From Nothophaeocryptopus gaeumannii (taxonomy: Eukaryota > Ascomycota > Dothideomycetes > Mycosphaerellales > Mycosphaerellaceae): 64,000 bases of DNA. The number at the start of each line of letters is the position of its first letter. Position 1 is the first letter of the stretch. Of the stretch, positions 43,416 to 54,754 are shown in pieces. A model generated the notes under the pieces. The model was not told the DNA's origin and made no database searches. It saw only the letters and a program-made list of their open reading frames with translations. The translations under genes and the position numbers were made by a program. The DNA lies in contig JASISA010000023.1 of assembly GCA_031771865.1 (NCBI GenBank), positions 1,364,001 to 1,428,000 of the forward strand, given 5' to 3'.

Positions 43416-46400
43416 ATGGCGATGAGCATCGAGGAGCTCGACGCCACTGTGCGCGCCTTTTACGAGGGTCGCGGCGATCAGCAAAAGACGGCACAAGCTT
43501 CCCTCAACCAATTCAAAGAGAACCCCGATGCCTGGCTCATGGTCGATCAGATCCTCGAGAAGGCCCAGTATCCTCAGACGAAGTTTCTTGGCCTGCAAGT
43601 ACTCGACAGCGTGATCATGACGCGGTGGAAAGTACTGCCGCGCGATCAGTGCATGGGCATCCGAAACTTCGTGGTCAACATCATCATCCAGCAGAGTAGC
43701 ACCGACGAGAGCTTGCGGAAAGAGCGTGCCCTGTTGAACAAGCTCAATCTGGTGCTTGTCAGCATCCTCAAGCAGGAGTGGCCGCACAACTGGCCCACAT
43801 TCATCAACGAGATCGTCACCTCCTGCCGAAGCAGCTTGCCTATCTGCGAGAACAACATGGCCATCCTGCGCCTGTTGTCTGAAGAGGTCTTCGACTTCTC
43901 CGCCGAGCAGATGACCAGCACAAAGACGCGACAGCTTAAGCAGAGCATGTGCGACGAGTTTACCAGCATCTACAACCTCTGCTCTGAGATCCTACGGACA
44001 GCAGACCAGACGAGCCTTATCAAGGCGACACTCGAGACTCTACTGCGCTTCCTGAACTGGATTCCGCTGGGCTACATCTTCGAGAACCCACCTACCGGCA
44101 TGTCGCTTATTGAGCTGCTGCGTAGTCGGTTCCTCGAGGTGCCAGAATTCCGAAACATCACACTCAAGTGCTTGACGGAGATCGGCAGCTTGCAGACCGA
44201 GCACAACTGGAACGAGAAGCTCATCCAGATGTTCACCGAGACCCTCACAACAATCTCCAAGATCATTCCACTCTCGATGGACCTTAAGTCGACCTACGCG
44301 TCTTCGAACAGCAGGGATCAGGAATTCGTGCAGAACCTGGCGATCTTTCTCTGCCAGTTCTTCAGCAACCACCTCAGCGTCATTGAGAACCTTCCGAACC
44401 GTGACTATCTGATCCACGGCCACTTCTACCTCATCCGCATCAGCCAGATCGACGACCGAGAAATTTTCAAGATCTGCTTGGAGTACTGGACAAAGCTCGT
44501 CTGCGAGCTCTACGACGAGATGCAGCAAATACCGATCACCGAGATGAACCCGCTGATTAATATGAGCGGCATGCAGAACGGAGGTGGCGCTATGAACCCG
44601 CAAATACTGGCTAACTACCCACTGCGGAAACACAAGTACACCGATGTACTCTCAAACCTCCGCCAAGTAATGATAGAGAAAATGGTGAGGCCCGAGGAGG
44701 TCTTGATTGTGGAGAACGATGAGGGTGAGATCGTTCGAGAGTTCGTCAAGGAGTCTGATACCATTCAGCTGTACAAGACAACGAGGGAGTGTCTCGTGTT
44801 CTTGACACATTTAGACGTCGTCGATACCGAGCAAATCATGTCCGAGAAGCTCGCGCGCCAGGTCGACGGTACCGAATGGAGCTGGGCCAACTGCAACACC
44901 CTCTGCTGGGCTATTGGCTCGATCTCGGGTGCGATGAACGAGGAGACAGAGAAGCGCTTCCTGGTCACCGTCATCAAGGATCTGCTTGGTCTCACAGAGA
45001 TGAAGCGCGGCAAGGACAACAAGGCCGTCGTGGCATCTAACATCATGTACATTGTTGGCCAATACCCTCGGTTCTTGAAGGCACACTGGAAGTTCCTTAA
45101 GACCGTCGTCAACAAGCTCTTCGAATTCATGCACGAGACGCACGAGGGTGTGCAAGACATGGCTTGCGACACGTTCATCAAGATTGCGAACAAGTGCAAG
45201 CGGCACTTCGTCATCCAACAGCCCGGCGAGACTGAACCCTTCATTGACGAGATCGTGAAGACAATGCGCAAGATCACCTGCGACCTGTCTCCGCAGCAAG
45301 TGCACACCTTTTACGAGGCATGCGGGTACATGATCAGCGCGCAAGGCCACAAGAACACACAAGAGAGACTGATTGGCGAGTTGATGAGTCTGCCAAACAC
45401 CGCCTGGGATCAGATCATTCAATCTGCGCACCAAGATCCAAGCATTCTCCAGGATGCGGACACTATCAAGATCATTGGCAACATCATGAAGACCAATGTT
45501 GCCGCCTGCAGTAGCATCGGTTCTTATTTCTACCCTCAAATCGGTCGCATCTACATGGACATGCTCACCATGTACCGCGCTTCGTCACAGCTGATCGACG
45601 AAGCCGTGCAGCGCGACGGTAACATTGCGACGAAGATGCCGAGAGTTAGAGGGCTAAGGACCATCAAGAAGGAGATCTTGAAGCTCATCACCACCTACGT
45701 GGAGAAGGCTGATGACTTGGAGATGGTTCACACCACCCTCGTCCCACAGCTGCTCGAGGCCATCTTGTTGGACTACAAGAACAACGTGCCAGACGCACGT
45801 GAGGCGGAGGTTCTGGCAGTTATCACGGTACTCATCACCAAGCTCCAGGTACGTTGGATCCAGCAAACTAGCAAGTACATGATTGTACGCGCTCTCGCAA
45901 TTCAAGGTAAGCTCAGCAATGCTGACGTGTCGCCTCAGGGCATGATGACCGAACAAGTCCCTGCCATCCTCGACAACTGCTTCGAATGCACGCTCGACAT
46001 GATCAACAAAGACTTCTCCGAATACCCAGAACACCGTGTCGAGTTCTTCAAGCTACTACGTGCGATCAATCAGCGCTGCTTCCCAGCACTCATTAAGCTG
46101 GATCAAGCGCACTTCAAGCTTGTCATCGACAGCTGCATGTGGGCCAGCAAGCACGACAACCGACTTGTCGAGGGTGAAGGTCTCAACATGTGCATTGAGT
46201 TGGTTGAGAACATGGCCAACCACACTGACCAACAGACTTGCGATGCTTTCTTCCAGAGCTTCTACACCACGATCCTTCAGGATGTGTTCTTTGTGCTTAC
46301 CGACTCCGACCACAAGGCAGGCTTCAAGTATCAGTCGATGCTTCTCGCGCGCTTGTTCTGGCTTGTCGGCGCCAACAAGATTTCGTCTCCGATCTACTCT

Positions 46401-46730
46401 CCCGATGCTGCCGCAGCTGGTACCAGCAACAAGGACTTTTTGCAGAATTTCGTCGCGTCACTCCTCTCGAACGCATTTCCGAACCTGCAGGCTGTGCAAA
46501 TCACGACCTTCATCAAGCAGCTTTTCGAATCGACCGAGGACCTTCCGAAATTCAAGATGATCCTTCGGGACTTCTTGATCCAGCTGAAAGAGTTTGCTGG
46601 CGACAACGCCGAGATGTTCCAAGAGGACAAGGAGAAGGCCGCGCAAGAAGCGCAGGACCGCGAGAGAGAGCGCATGTCGAAGGTCGGCGGTCTGCTCAAG
46701 CCAAGCGAGCTTGAGGATGACGAATTGTGA
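43416..46730 (+). CDS. CRM1: Exportin-1 / Crm1 nuclear export receptor
   Basis: Intronless, 1104 residues, slightly longer than the usual 1070-1085. The importin-beta N-terminal region (A-Q-A-S-L-N-Q-F-K-E-N-P-D-A-W, about residue 27) is followed by the CRIME region, H-E-A-T repeats and the strongly conserved Y-P-R-F-L-K-A-H-W-K-F-L-K-T-V-V-N-K-L-F-E-F-M-type block near residue 550. It carries leucine-rich NES cargo with Ran-GTP out of the nucleus. At the leptomycin B target position (Cys529 in S. pombe, Cys528 in man) the sequence reads L-G-L-T-E-M-K-R-G-K-D-N-K, with Thr527 instead of Cys. A short lineage-specific insertion (G-K-L-S-N-A-D-V-S-P-Q-G-M) lies near residue 835. Confidence 0.96.
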   Translation: MAMSIEELDATVRAFYEGRGDQQKTAQASLNQFKENPDAWLMVDQILEKAQYPQTKFLGLQVLDSVIMTRWKVLPRDQCMGIRNFVVNIIIQQSSTDESLRKERALLNKLNLVLVSILKQEWPHNWPTFINEIVTSCRSSLPICENNMAILRLLSEEVFDFSAEQMTSTKTRQLKQSMCDEFTSIYNLCSEILRTADQTSLIKATLETLLRFLNWIPLGYIFENPPTGMSLIELLRSRFLEVPEFRNITLKCLTEIGSLQTEHNWNEKLIQMFTETLTTISKIIPLSMDLKSTYASSNSRDQEFVQNLAIFLCQFFSNHLSVIENLPNRDYLIHGHFYLIRISQIDDREIFKICLEYWTKLVCELYDEMQQIPITEMNPLINMSGMQNGGGAMNPQILANYPLRKHKYTDVLSNLRQVMIEKMVRPEEVLIVENDEGEIVREFVKESDTIQLYKTTRECLVFLTHLDVVDTEQIMSEKLARQVDGTEWSWANCNTLCWAIGSISGAMNEETEKRFLVTVIKDLLGLTEMKRGKDNKAVVASNIMYIVGQYPRFLKAHWKFLKTVVNKLFEFMHETHEGVQDMACDTFIKIANKCKRHFVIQQPGETEPFIDEIVKTMRKITCDLSPQQVHTFYEACGYMISAQGHKNTQERLIGELMSLPNTAWDQIIQSAHQDPSILQDADTIKIIGNIMKTNVAACSSIGSYFYPQIGRIYMDMLTMYRASSQLIDEAVQRDGNIATKMPRVRGLRTIKKEILKLITTYVEKADDLEMVHTTLVPQLLEAILLDYKNNVPDAREAEVLAVITVLITKLQVRWIQQTSKYMIVRALAIQGKLSNADVSPQGMMTEQVPAILDNCFECTLDMINKDFSEYPEHRVEFFKLLRAINQRCFPALIKLDQAHFKLVIDSCMWASKHDNRLVEGEGLNMCIELVENMANHTDQQTCDAFFQSFYTTILQDVFFVLTDSDHKAGFKYQSMLLARLFWLVGANKISSPIYSPDAAAAGTSNKDFLQNFVASLLSNAFPNLQAVQITTFIKQLFESTEDLPKFKMILRDFLIQLKEFAGDNAEMFQEDKEKAAQEAQDRERERMSKVGGLLKPSELEDDEL

Positions 46731-48089
46731 CTTGACCAAGAAGTTGAGCTGAGTAGGGGAAGAATCGAAGACATGGCCAATGATGCAGGGGATCTGCTGG
46801 GATTGTGAGCTGGAGCCTTGAGTCGCTTCAGCGAGAGCACCAACTAACGACAGTACTTCCGTGGAGGCTGAGGACGAATGAAGATGAATAGACGCATGAA
46901 ATGACCGCGAGGCTACTGTGGTCTCATGATTTGCCAGAAGCCGGTTGTTGGCGCCGGCGAGAACCTCGAAAAAGGCGCGACTGGCGATTGGCGAAGAAGA
47001 CATCATGACTTTGTGTGCGAAGAATGCAGTGCGACTGGAAATGACTGGCTGGCTGCTTTGTCCCTCGGCGAGGCCGTAGCGCGGCATACGAATAGATACC
47101 AATTGCGCTTAAGATATGATGGTAAAGAAAAGCATTGCAAAACGTGGCTTGGGAGACTTCACTCACTGTAAGGTTTGGCCAGCTACTGACGACAGGTAAG
47201 AGCAACTGCTGCCGACTGACAACGAGGCTCAGCAGCGGACCTGAAGCCTGTTGATGTCGATCTTCTGGTTGGAACAAGGCACGAATACCACTATAGGCAA
47301 CATGTCCACTACAATATTGACGCAGGATCTGCTGTGTGGCTTGAGGGATTCATTGAAAAGAATCAAGGCAATTCTGGCGCTATAGGAGAAGGTAGGCATC
47401 ATACCTCTTCTATATCCCTTCTAGTCTACGCACTAATGGAACGACGTTGTCGGTCGGACTAGGATGATCGGGTTTGCGCCGACCTATCTGACGATATTGA
47501 CAGGGATGGCTCCAAGCGGACAACTGCAGGTACCGGGTACTGCCACTTGAAACACCAGCGGCGGTAAGCGCTTCAATACTTCGTCCCTTCTTCGACCACG
47601 CTGATAGGTATTGATTCTGGCCAAGTAGGCCCGTCTCCAATATTCCTCGTCACCGTCCGGACGATTGCCTCCTTCCAGACAACACCATCAGCGACACGTA
47701 CCTACGAGATGGAGTCGATCACAATGTCGTCCACAAGCTACTGGTATGCACGCACTACCGTCGCGACTGACGGCAATGGTAGCCAAACAAGAATTGAGGC
47801 TCAATGTTTGCCACACACGACGATCCATCAGCTTCCGCGGAGCGGACTAACGTCCTGTCTTTCAACAATCCCTCGTTGCGTTGATAGAACGCCACCGACG
47901 CTCACTCGTCGACGAAATGGCCGTCAATGGAAAGACGAACACAGGGTATAAGTATCTCCATCTCGACTCACCTCTGTACTACCACCCTCATCACTATTCT
48001 CTCAATCAAACTAGGCAACATCCTTCACTCGCTCCAAACCGCTCATAACCACTCAAGCCCAAATCTCAACTCCGACACCACCCATCAAA
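46731..48089. other. Intergenic, no gene seen
   Basis: About 1.36 kb. The first part is CRM1 3' UTR and the end is the hydrophobin leader (CA/CT-rich from about 47950). The ORFs in between are short and overlapping, with no domain. Confidence 0.45.
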
Positions 48090-48568
48090 ATGCACTCCTC
48101 AATCCTCCTCACCACCGCCCTCATGACCTTCGGCGTCTCCGCCGCACCAGGCCTCACGCCCAACTTGAGCCTCGAGCAACGCCAAGCCTCCGTCGCCGTC
48201 TGCTCAGGCAGCTACCAAGCGCAATGCTGCGCTACGGATGTGTTGAACTTGGCCAGTCTGGATTGCGCACAGCGTACGTAACCCTTTTCCCCTCTACACG
48301 AACATTTTGAAGGCGGAAGAGGGAGGGAGGAGAGGGAGAGGATCTTGCTGGCGCCCGGAGGCTGACTAGGAGATAATAGCACCCGAGACCATCACCTCGA
48401 AAGATCAATTCATTTCGCAGTGCTCTGCTGAGGGACAGCAGGCTTTGTGCTGTTTGTTGCCGATTGTGAGTACAATCAGATACAGACATGAAAGGAAAGA
48501 AGGAAGAGCATCAGCTGACGCATTCAATGTAGCTTGAGCAGGGACTTATCTGCCAGCAGCCTGTCTAA
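48090..48568 (+). CDS. Class II hydrophobin
   Basis: Exons 48090-48273, 48380-48465 and 48533-48568, with introns of 106 nt (GTACGT...AATAG) and 67 nt (GTGAGT...GCTGAC...TGTAG), give 101 residues. A signal peptide (about 1-18) precedes eight cysteines in the hydrophobin pattern C-CC-C-C-CC-C. The spacings are C5-x8-CC and CC-x10-C, and the C4-C5 loop is 16 residues, all class II values. The third exon encodes only L-E-Q-G-L-I-C-Q-Q-P-V, holding the eighth Cys. It assembles at air-water interfaces to coat hyphae and spores. It stands alone in the window. Confidence 0.93.
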
Positions 48569-48808
48569 GGCCTGCGCTCCGAAGACAGTAGAGTCATTCC
48601 ACCGAAATGGGAAGATTGAGACGACAGAAGGTTATGTTCTGAGAATGAGCAGGCGGACTATACTGTAACTGGTCTATAGTGTACCGTAATGTCAAGCACA
48701 CTGTATCTCGTTGCCGTCAAGTTTCATCGCCCTTAACTTTAACCGTTGCGCATGGCCGTTTACCGTGTCCTGTACAAAAGCAGTGACACTGCTCGTCGAC
48801 CTGGGCTT

Positions 48809-50656
48809 TCACTTATCACGCTTAACCAGCATCACAGGTCCAGCATAGTCATGTCTTCCTTTTAAAACGTAGTACACAGCCGCAATGAGCAGTACGCCGC
48901 CGAACATTGCAGACGACCAATTTCTACCGGATCACGTCAGTCTCTGGGCATTGAGTCTTATATGGTTTGATTCATTCCTTACATCGTCTCCGTCGTGACT
49001 GGATAGTATAGAGGCCATACATAGAAGAACGTCAACGGGATCGTAAGACATATAGAAACGATGTTGATTGCAAGGCCATACCGGCCCAGAGACCATCTTC
49101 GCGGTGGAAGCGACTTTCCGAATGAGCGGCGCCAGATTAGACAGCCGATGGTGAATGTGTATGAGCAAAGGATGGAGATTGTGCCGAGGGAGCTGAAGGC
49201 ATTGAGGGCTGTGTAGGAGCCTAGATTAATGAGCGACAGTGCAGTGGTGATTGCGGCCGAGACGATGATTGCGTTGATGGGAACGTTGCCGGTTGGTGAG
49301 ACTTTTGAGAGCCAGAAGGAGAAGGGAAAGCCGGCGCAAGGAAGTGTCAGTATGGCAAGAGAGCTATATTGGCAGGTGACAGATACCCCCATCTCGCGCG
49401 AAAGACCACAGCTGTCTCGACGAAGTAGCGACTTGTCCAACGCAGGCCGACAAAAGCACCACAATTACGACAGCAATTATGGCGCTCGTCCCGGCGACAC
49501 TTTGCGTAGCATTGTACACGACCTGAATCGCAGGCTGCCCAGTCGAAGTATTGAGAATGCTGTCGATGTCGCCGAGATAGAAGACGAATGTGATGCCGGC
49601 TACGAGCATCATAGCGGCATTGATGATAACGGCCCAGATGACGACTTGGGGCACTGTGCGAGACGCGTCGATAGTCTCTTCCGACATATGGACGCTGCAG
49701 TCATAGCCCTTGATGGCGGTAAGCATAGTTACTGTAAGACCATGGCAAGCTCGCGAGGACTTACGAAGAGCATGCCAATCATCCATACCATCCCAATGAT
49801 TGCAGCCAGACCGTTGTTGTTCCACCCGCCCTCGTTGGTAAACTCCAAAATGGTTTCATGTGCGTCGGCAGCCGGTCCCATCACCCAGAGAGGGATTGCG
49901 ATGACGAAGACACCGAGTACGTGAAGAACAAAAAGAAACGCCTCCATGATGGACAGTTGAGAGGCGCAGAAAATGTTGAATAGGGCGCAGCGCACGGCCA
50001 GACAGCTAGTCAATAGAGCTTGGTGCCAGGGCTGAATGAAATATGTCGGTGATCCTAAGGTTGCGAGACCAAGCATGAACGAAGCCTAGAAGTGCGTTCC
50101 ATCAGCTACCAGATATTGTGACAATGCTTGATGGATGGGACTGACAACTGAGAATGTGCAGGTACAGAGAAAAGCTTGCCATCCCAGAGTGATGAGCCAG
50201 CCTGTGGCGTATGATAGAGCCTTCTGGTACTTGGGAGGAGCCAATTCAGATACCCAGTGGTATTGACCTTCGACCAAGTCAACCTTGAACGTCATTACGC
50301 GCGGGTAAAGCACCGTTACCTCCTGCAGTGGGACTCATCGAGGCGACTTCTGCCAAACTTGCGTAGACAGGCATCGAGACAATTGGGGACAAGATGATTC
50401 CCCAGAACAAGGCGGGCTTTCCTCCGTCAACCAGAGTAAACGGTCCAACGACAAGCACGAATTCCCAGGCGACCATGACTGTGCTGGCAAATCCGAGCAT
50501 GGTGAAGAAACCGAACTGCCGTCTGAGAACTTGCTTCTTTCCCAGAACACTCATATCGTGTCGGTCAGCATCAGTGCCCTGATATCTCGTTGAAACATGG
50601 CTCCCGCTGTTGGTGTCTTCTGTGATGCGGACTTCTGTCTCGGACTTGGTGGTCAT
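48809..50656 (-). CDS. Amino acid/GABA permease (APC family)
   Basis: Six exons on the minus strand: 50320-50656, 50146-50267, 49765-50085, 49387-49708, 48983-49331 and 48809-48923, totalling 521 residues. Family motifs: F-G-F-F-T-M-L-G-F-A-S-T-V, A-S-M-S-P-T-A-G-G-Q-Y-H-W-V-S-E-L-A-P, G-Y-D-C-S-V-H-M-S-E-E, S-R-Q-L-W-S-F-A-R-D-G-G and a closing G-P-V-M-L-V-K-R. This is the fungal ACT subfamily (GABA/choline/amino acid importers) with about twelve helices. Introns 1, 2, 3 and 5 look normal. Intron 4 (49332-49386) has a GTATCT start and a TACTGAC branch site, but the frame-consistent end is ...GCGCCG with no AG. Either the splice site is non-canonical or the gene is damaged there. Confidence 0.85.
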
Positions 50657-53600
50657 GATGGAGACGTGGGTGAGGAAAGCTGCGTTAGCAAGGCTGCAAT
50701 GGAATGCAGACCTGGGAGCATCGCGAGCCCTATAGGAGCTTGGACAGCCACTATCTTGAGCTCTGAGATATGGACGCACAGCATGAAGCCTCGTCTTCTG
50801 GCGATTGCTCGTCTTGGAACCCCGTTGGCATGGCCGAGCTCTTTCAGCAGGCAAGCTCTCTCGCGAAGCTCATCGGCCATCGTTGCACTGCCTTATCGCA
50901 CAGTCTGATGCTTCAAGTTCCAGAATGAGAGCGTGGCCCGTTTCGGAGTCGCTCTTCAAGTCTGTTGATAGACAGACGCTGGCGTACACAGAGGCCCAGG
51001 ACTGGGAGAGTGGCGCCGCGTGCTTTTGAGGAAGACGATGGGAGAAGACATGATCTGCCATTCTTCTTCAGAAGAGCTCTTGGAGCGAGTGGTGGTCAGT
51101 CCCGTAGTCACTTGTCGTTCTATCTTGTCACCGTTGCGTCCCAGAGGAAGGGTGTGCAGTCGCAATGCAAAGGATGGGGTGCTTGCCAAGGCTGAGCTCG
51201 TCGCCGCTGCCGCGGCCGAGTCTTCCACCTCACCTCCTCGTGCTCCAACGAACAGTCCCTTTTCGACACCACAGCGGTCAACTCTCTGCAGCTCCTCATT
51301 CATCGCCGCCCGTAGCGAGCGGGAAACATGGCCGAGCTACAACCCGAAGGAGACATGCCCTTTGCAGCGCCCGACCCTGCCAGCAGACGGTGGACCTTGC
51401 TGTGCGCAATGAAGCCTAGAGCATTGATCTCTGGACCACTGAGACATGCGCAGCCGGTGATGGACGCATGGTAACGAGGATTGTCTCTCTGTCGTGACCT
51501 CTGGCAAGCGGTGAGTACATCGGTAGGCTGTTACGACTCAATTCCCGCTTTTTGACGGGCCGGGAATGGAGCTGCTCTGCATAGCTTCGCACCCAAGATC
51601 AACAGAGGGCAGATACAGGCGGGAAGACTCGCTGGCTGTCTGCTCCAACCTTTGCTATTGACGAACACAGACTTCCCTCGATGCACCACCGCCACCGCCA
51701 TCACGAACGCGCTCCCGATGTTCCAGGTGGAAGCGAGCACTTCGTACCAGCGAATCGCCAGCATAGACCCCGAAGATCTTGATCAGTGTTGGCTAGCCGC
51801 CTGCACTTCTGGTAGTTTATGACGGCTATCATAGCCTGGTCATCAGCGCATTTATTGCATCTGACAGCGCGCCTTGAGGACTTCAGTCGCTCCACGGCGT
51901 CGAGGAGCTTCCGACTGGTGGGACGATGGAGGAAACAACATCATTCCGACCCGTAACGCAGCACAGTACTGGAAGCCCGGATCCAGGGTTAGCATGAACC
52001 GAGGCCACTACCGCTCTGAGCCCGTTGACCTCAAAAAGAGCGTGGGAGAAGTCTTGAAAGAGGATGTGCTTTTGGAACCCGACCGATCTGCGTATATCCG
52101 GACGATGATTTCCGTGAAATCCCCGTTTCAGGCTGGAAGAAAGAAATATATGGAGTACGATCCACTTGCTGTACGCACGAAAGCCAGAGATCGAGCTCAA
52201 CATGAGCAGAACAGGCGCTCGCTGCGTTTGCGGCTGCCTCTTCCTGATGCTCAGGATTTCAGGACTATCCAGATGAGCTGGGACTATTTTCATCCCGTGA
52301 AATGGCTGCAAGAATGATCCTGAAACTACAGGCCCTGCTCATCAGCCTCTCATCTTTGCTTGGTCTCTTTGATAGCACGAAATGTGCACATGTGACTAGA
52401 GCCAATGGCCTTGGGATCGAGAATATCATCGATTTTGCAAGAGCAATCATTGCTCAGACTCCGAATTACTGCCATCTTCAGTCAGTGTCGGCTCAGAACG
52501 TAACGCCTTAGCTCGACAGTCCAGGCTCGAAACAACACCAACTGCTGCTCATTGCTCTCCGTACACTGCCGTCTTCTGCGAGTGTCGGCTCAGCATGTCA
52601 CCGCTCGGCCACATGGATAGGGATTGAGATCACTCTGAGGGGGTGTTGCGATTGGGAGTGGGGGTACCTTACCTCCACATTATGCTACGCTGCTGGCATC
52701 ATCTGGGCTTACCTGGTTCGACGACATGCCGCTGCTCTCGCATGCAGGGCTTTGCTCTCATGCCTGTAGCCCTGGCACCCTTTTCAGAGCTGCCCAAGAG
52801 AACGGCAGGCACCCGCAACCCTCCTTACGCTGCTCGGCGGTGTGGTGAGCGGGCTCCACCACCGCCCAAGGCTCGTGTGGCTGGTGCGCTTTTGGGCGCC
52901 TTGCCGGGCCTTCGAATGGCTTAGGAGGTCTTGTGCGCTATGGATTCCTCGTGAATACCATGGTACGCCGGGTGTTTCGTGAGAGGATATGCTCACGAGA
53001 GAGGAGACTTGCTGGTCCCGGCGACCGCGAGTCATCTTCATGCTGGTTTTCCTTGAGGGCATTGTTACCGCTGTCCACTATTCTCGCCTGTTAGCTCCTT
53101 CCATATCCTAAGGCCGTCGCCCTCGTTGCGTATATGCCCGCTGGATGTCATGGTGGCACTCGCTCGTGTTGAAGCGGCTGGGTCTGATCCTCAGCGCCGT
53201 GAGGTATCCACGGATGTCACTATGGGAGCGCCGGCGACGTGGGCCATCCACGCTGGTGCGCCGTATATCATATCATTTCGATAGATCGCTCTATGGTGTC
53301 CTCCTCTTTCGGCTGTCCGCGTGCGGAGCAGACATGTGATGAGAACCCTTGGTGGTGTCTTCTGTCCAGGAAGCTCTTGGGCCCGGCTGTTTCGCTCGAC
53401 GGTGGGTAATGTCTCTCGCGTATCGCCAAAGGCGTACGTACCGTGGATGATCAATGGCGTCTCGGTAGCGGGAGAGCACTCTTGCTGCGGAGATTTCTGC
53501 GCGTGGGATGGTGGTGGTGGCGAGCGAGCTCCAGCGGTGGTGATGAGAGTCAGACTACGGCGGATGGCACTCGTGGAAGGGCAGCAGTGATTCCTGGCGA

Positions 53601-53687
53601 CGACGGATGGCAAATATGCCGCTGTCAAACGATAGCAGAGTTGCTGCTGCTGCAATTCGTGCTGCCGTGGGACTCTGCGAGCGCGTT
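50657..53687. other. 3-kb gene-poor stretch
   Basis: No domain, signal peptide or splice-consistent gene could be supported on either strand. The largest open frames (147 codons at 51874-52317 plus; 171 codons at 53191-53706 minus) have unrecognisable, Arg/Ser/Pro-rich translations. It is not RIP-type AT-rich sequence. Degraded gene remnants are possible. Confidence 0.45.
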
Positions 53688-54301
53688 CTACTCTCTTGAA
53701 GCCCATGCCTGGTCCAGAACCGCAGAAATCTTCCTCGCACGCTCCAGCGCCTTCCCCACAGCGGCCGAACCCACTCCCTCTTGCTTGAGATCATCGACAA
53801 GCTCGAAGAACTCCGCCGTGACGCTATGGATAGCACGAATGCTCGAGTCATCAGTGGCCAGACCATCGACTTTGTTCTCGTAGAAAGCCTTCAATCAGAG
53901 CTTGAAATTCGCCCAGTCCGGCTGTCCACTGACTTTGAAAGTAGTTGTCGCATGTCTCTTGATTTTGGAGGCTCTAGCTCAAGCAATGCTCGAGCATCGT
54001 GGTTGTTGATCTTGAGACGGAAGGCATTCTCTTTCCAGTATATGTTGAGGGTTTCGTGGCGGATTTGGCGGCAGACGGTGGTTAGAGGAGCATCGGTTGG
54101 CAGAGCGTCACCCTGGAGGAAGAAGATCATTTCAGGCTTGACCAATGCGTAGCGATATATCCGGTTTCGCAGCTCTGGCGGCAAGTTGAGTAGCGGCGTG
54201 TCCTGCGCTTCCCAAGTGATGACTTGGTCATCACGTCCGTTCAGTGTGAGATGCTCGAGAGTCGCATCTGAGGCGAGCTCCTCAAGTTCCTTGCCAGACA
54301 T
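53688..54301 (-). pseudogene. 2EXR/F-box-like family member, decayed (paralogue A)
   Basis: The reading frame from the ATG at 54301 carries L-L-N-L-P-P-E-L-R-N-R-I-Y-R-Y-A-L and C-R-Q-I-R-H-E-T-L-N-I-Y-W-K-E-N-A-F, the hallmark of fungal 2EXR-type proteins. Compared with the intact paralogue at 54755-55450, the frame then slips by one base (about 53960). The shifted frame shows the conserved G-Q-P-D-W-A-N-F block and then an in-frame TGA (53895-53897), where the paralogue has W. It resumes L-K-A-F-Y-E-N-K to the end at 53688. One frameshift plus one nonsense change indicate a pseudogene. Confidence 0.7.
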
Positions 54302-54754
54302 GTTAGGTAAGAGTGATGATGAACGCAGGTGTTGGATCTGAGCGAAAATTGATGTCAAGGTGCGGATAATGCGCTATCGAGTTCTGTACGGTCGACGCCA
54401 AGTGACAAGGGCTGTAGCCAGCGGTGACAAAGGTGAAATTCGATTTGAGTATTGCGAATCGGATGGTTGACTGCGCGAGTCCGCTGCTGCTGCTAGGCGA
54501 AGTGCGACGAGTATTGCTCGGAAGTGGCGATGGCGAAGTGGCAATGGCGAAATGTTGCGGGGAACGTGTTGCTGAGGAAGTGTTGACTATCGTAAAGGGT
54601 CGGAGCGGTGAATGCGACGTTCCGCTAGCGTGAAGCATGGGCGTCGGCAGTGAATGCAGTGAATGTACCAATCTGCCATGTGAAAGCCGCATTTTGAGTC
54701 CCATTGCCAAACGCTCGGTGCCAATTCCATAATTTCACTTCCCTTGGAGCTGCC

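Noticed and set aside
45907..45938. Intron-like GTAAGC...GCTGAC...CTCAG inside CRM1
   Set aside because: It is only 32 nt and not a multiple of three; removing it breaks the frame, while the unspliced frame is open and matches exportin on both sides.
51874..52317. 147-codon plus-strand ORF in the gene-poor stretch
   Set aside because: No family, signal peptide or membrane segment, and a similarly long frame exists on the other strand; not enough to call a gene.
53895..53940. Intron GTCAGT...TTGAAG to rescue paralogue A
   Set aside because: It would remove the conserved G-Q-P-D-W-A-N-F block and still join in the wrong frame; decay explains the data better.
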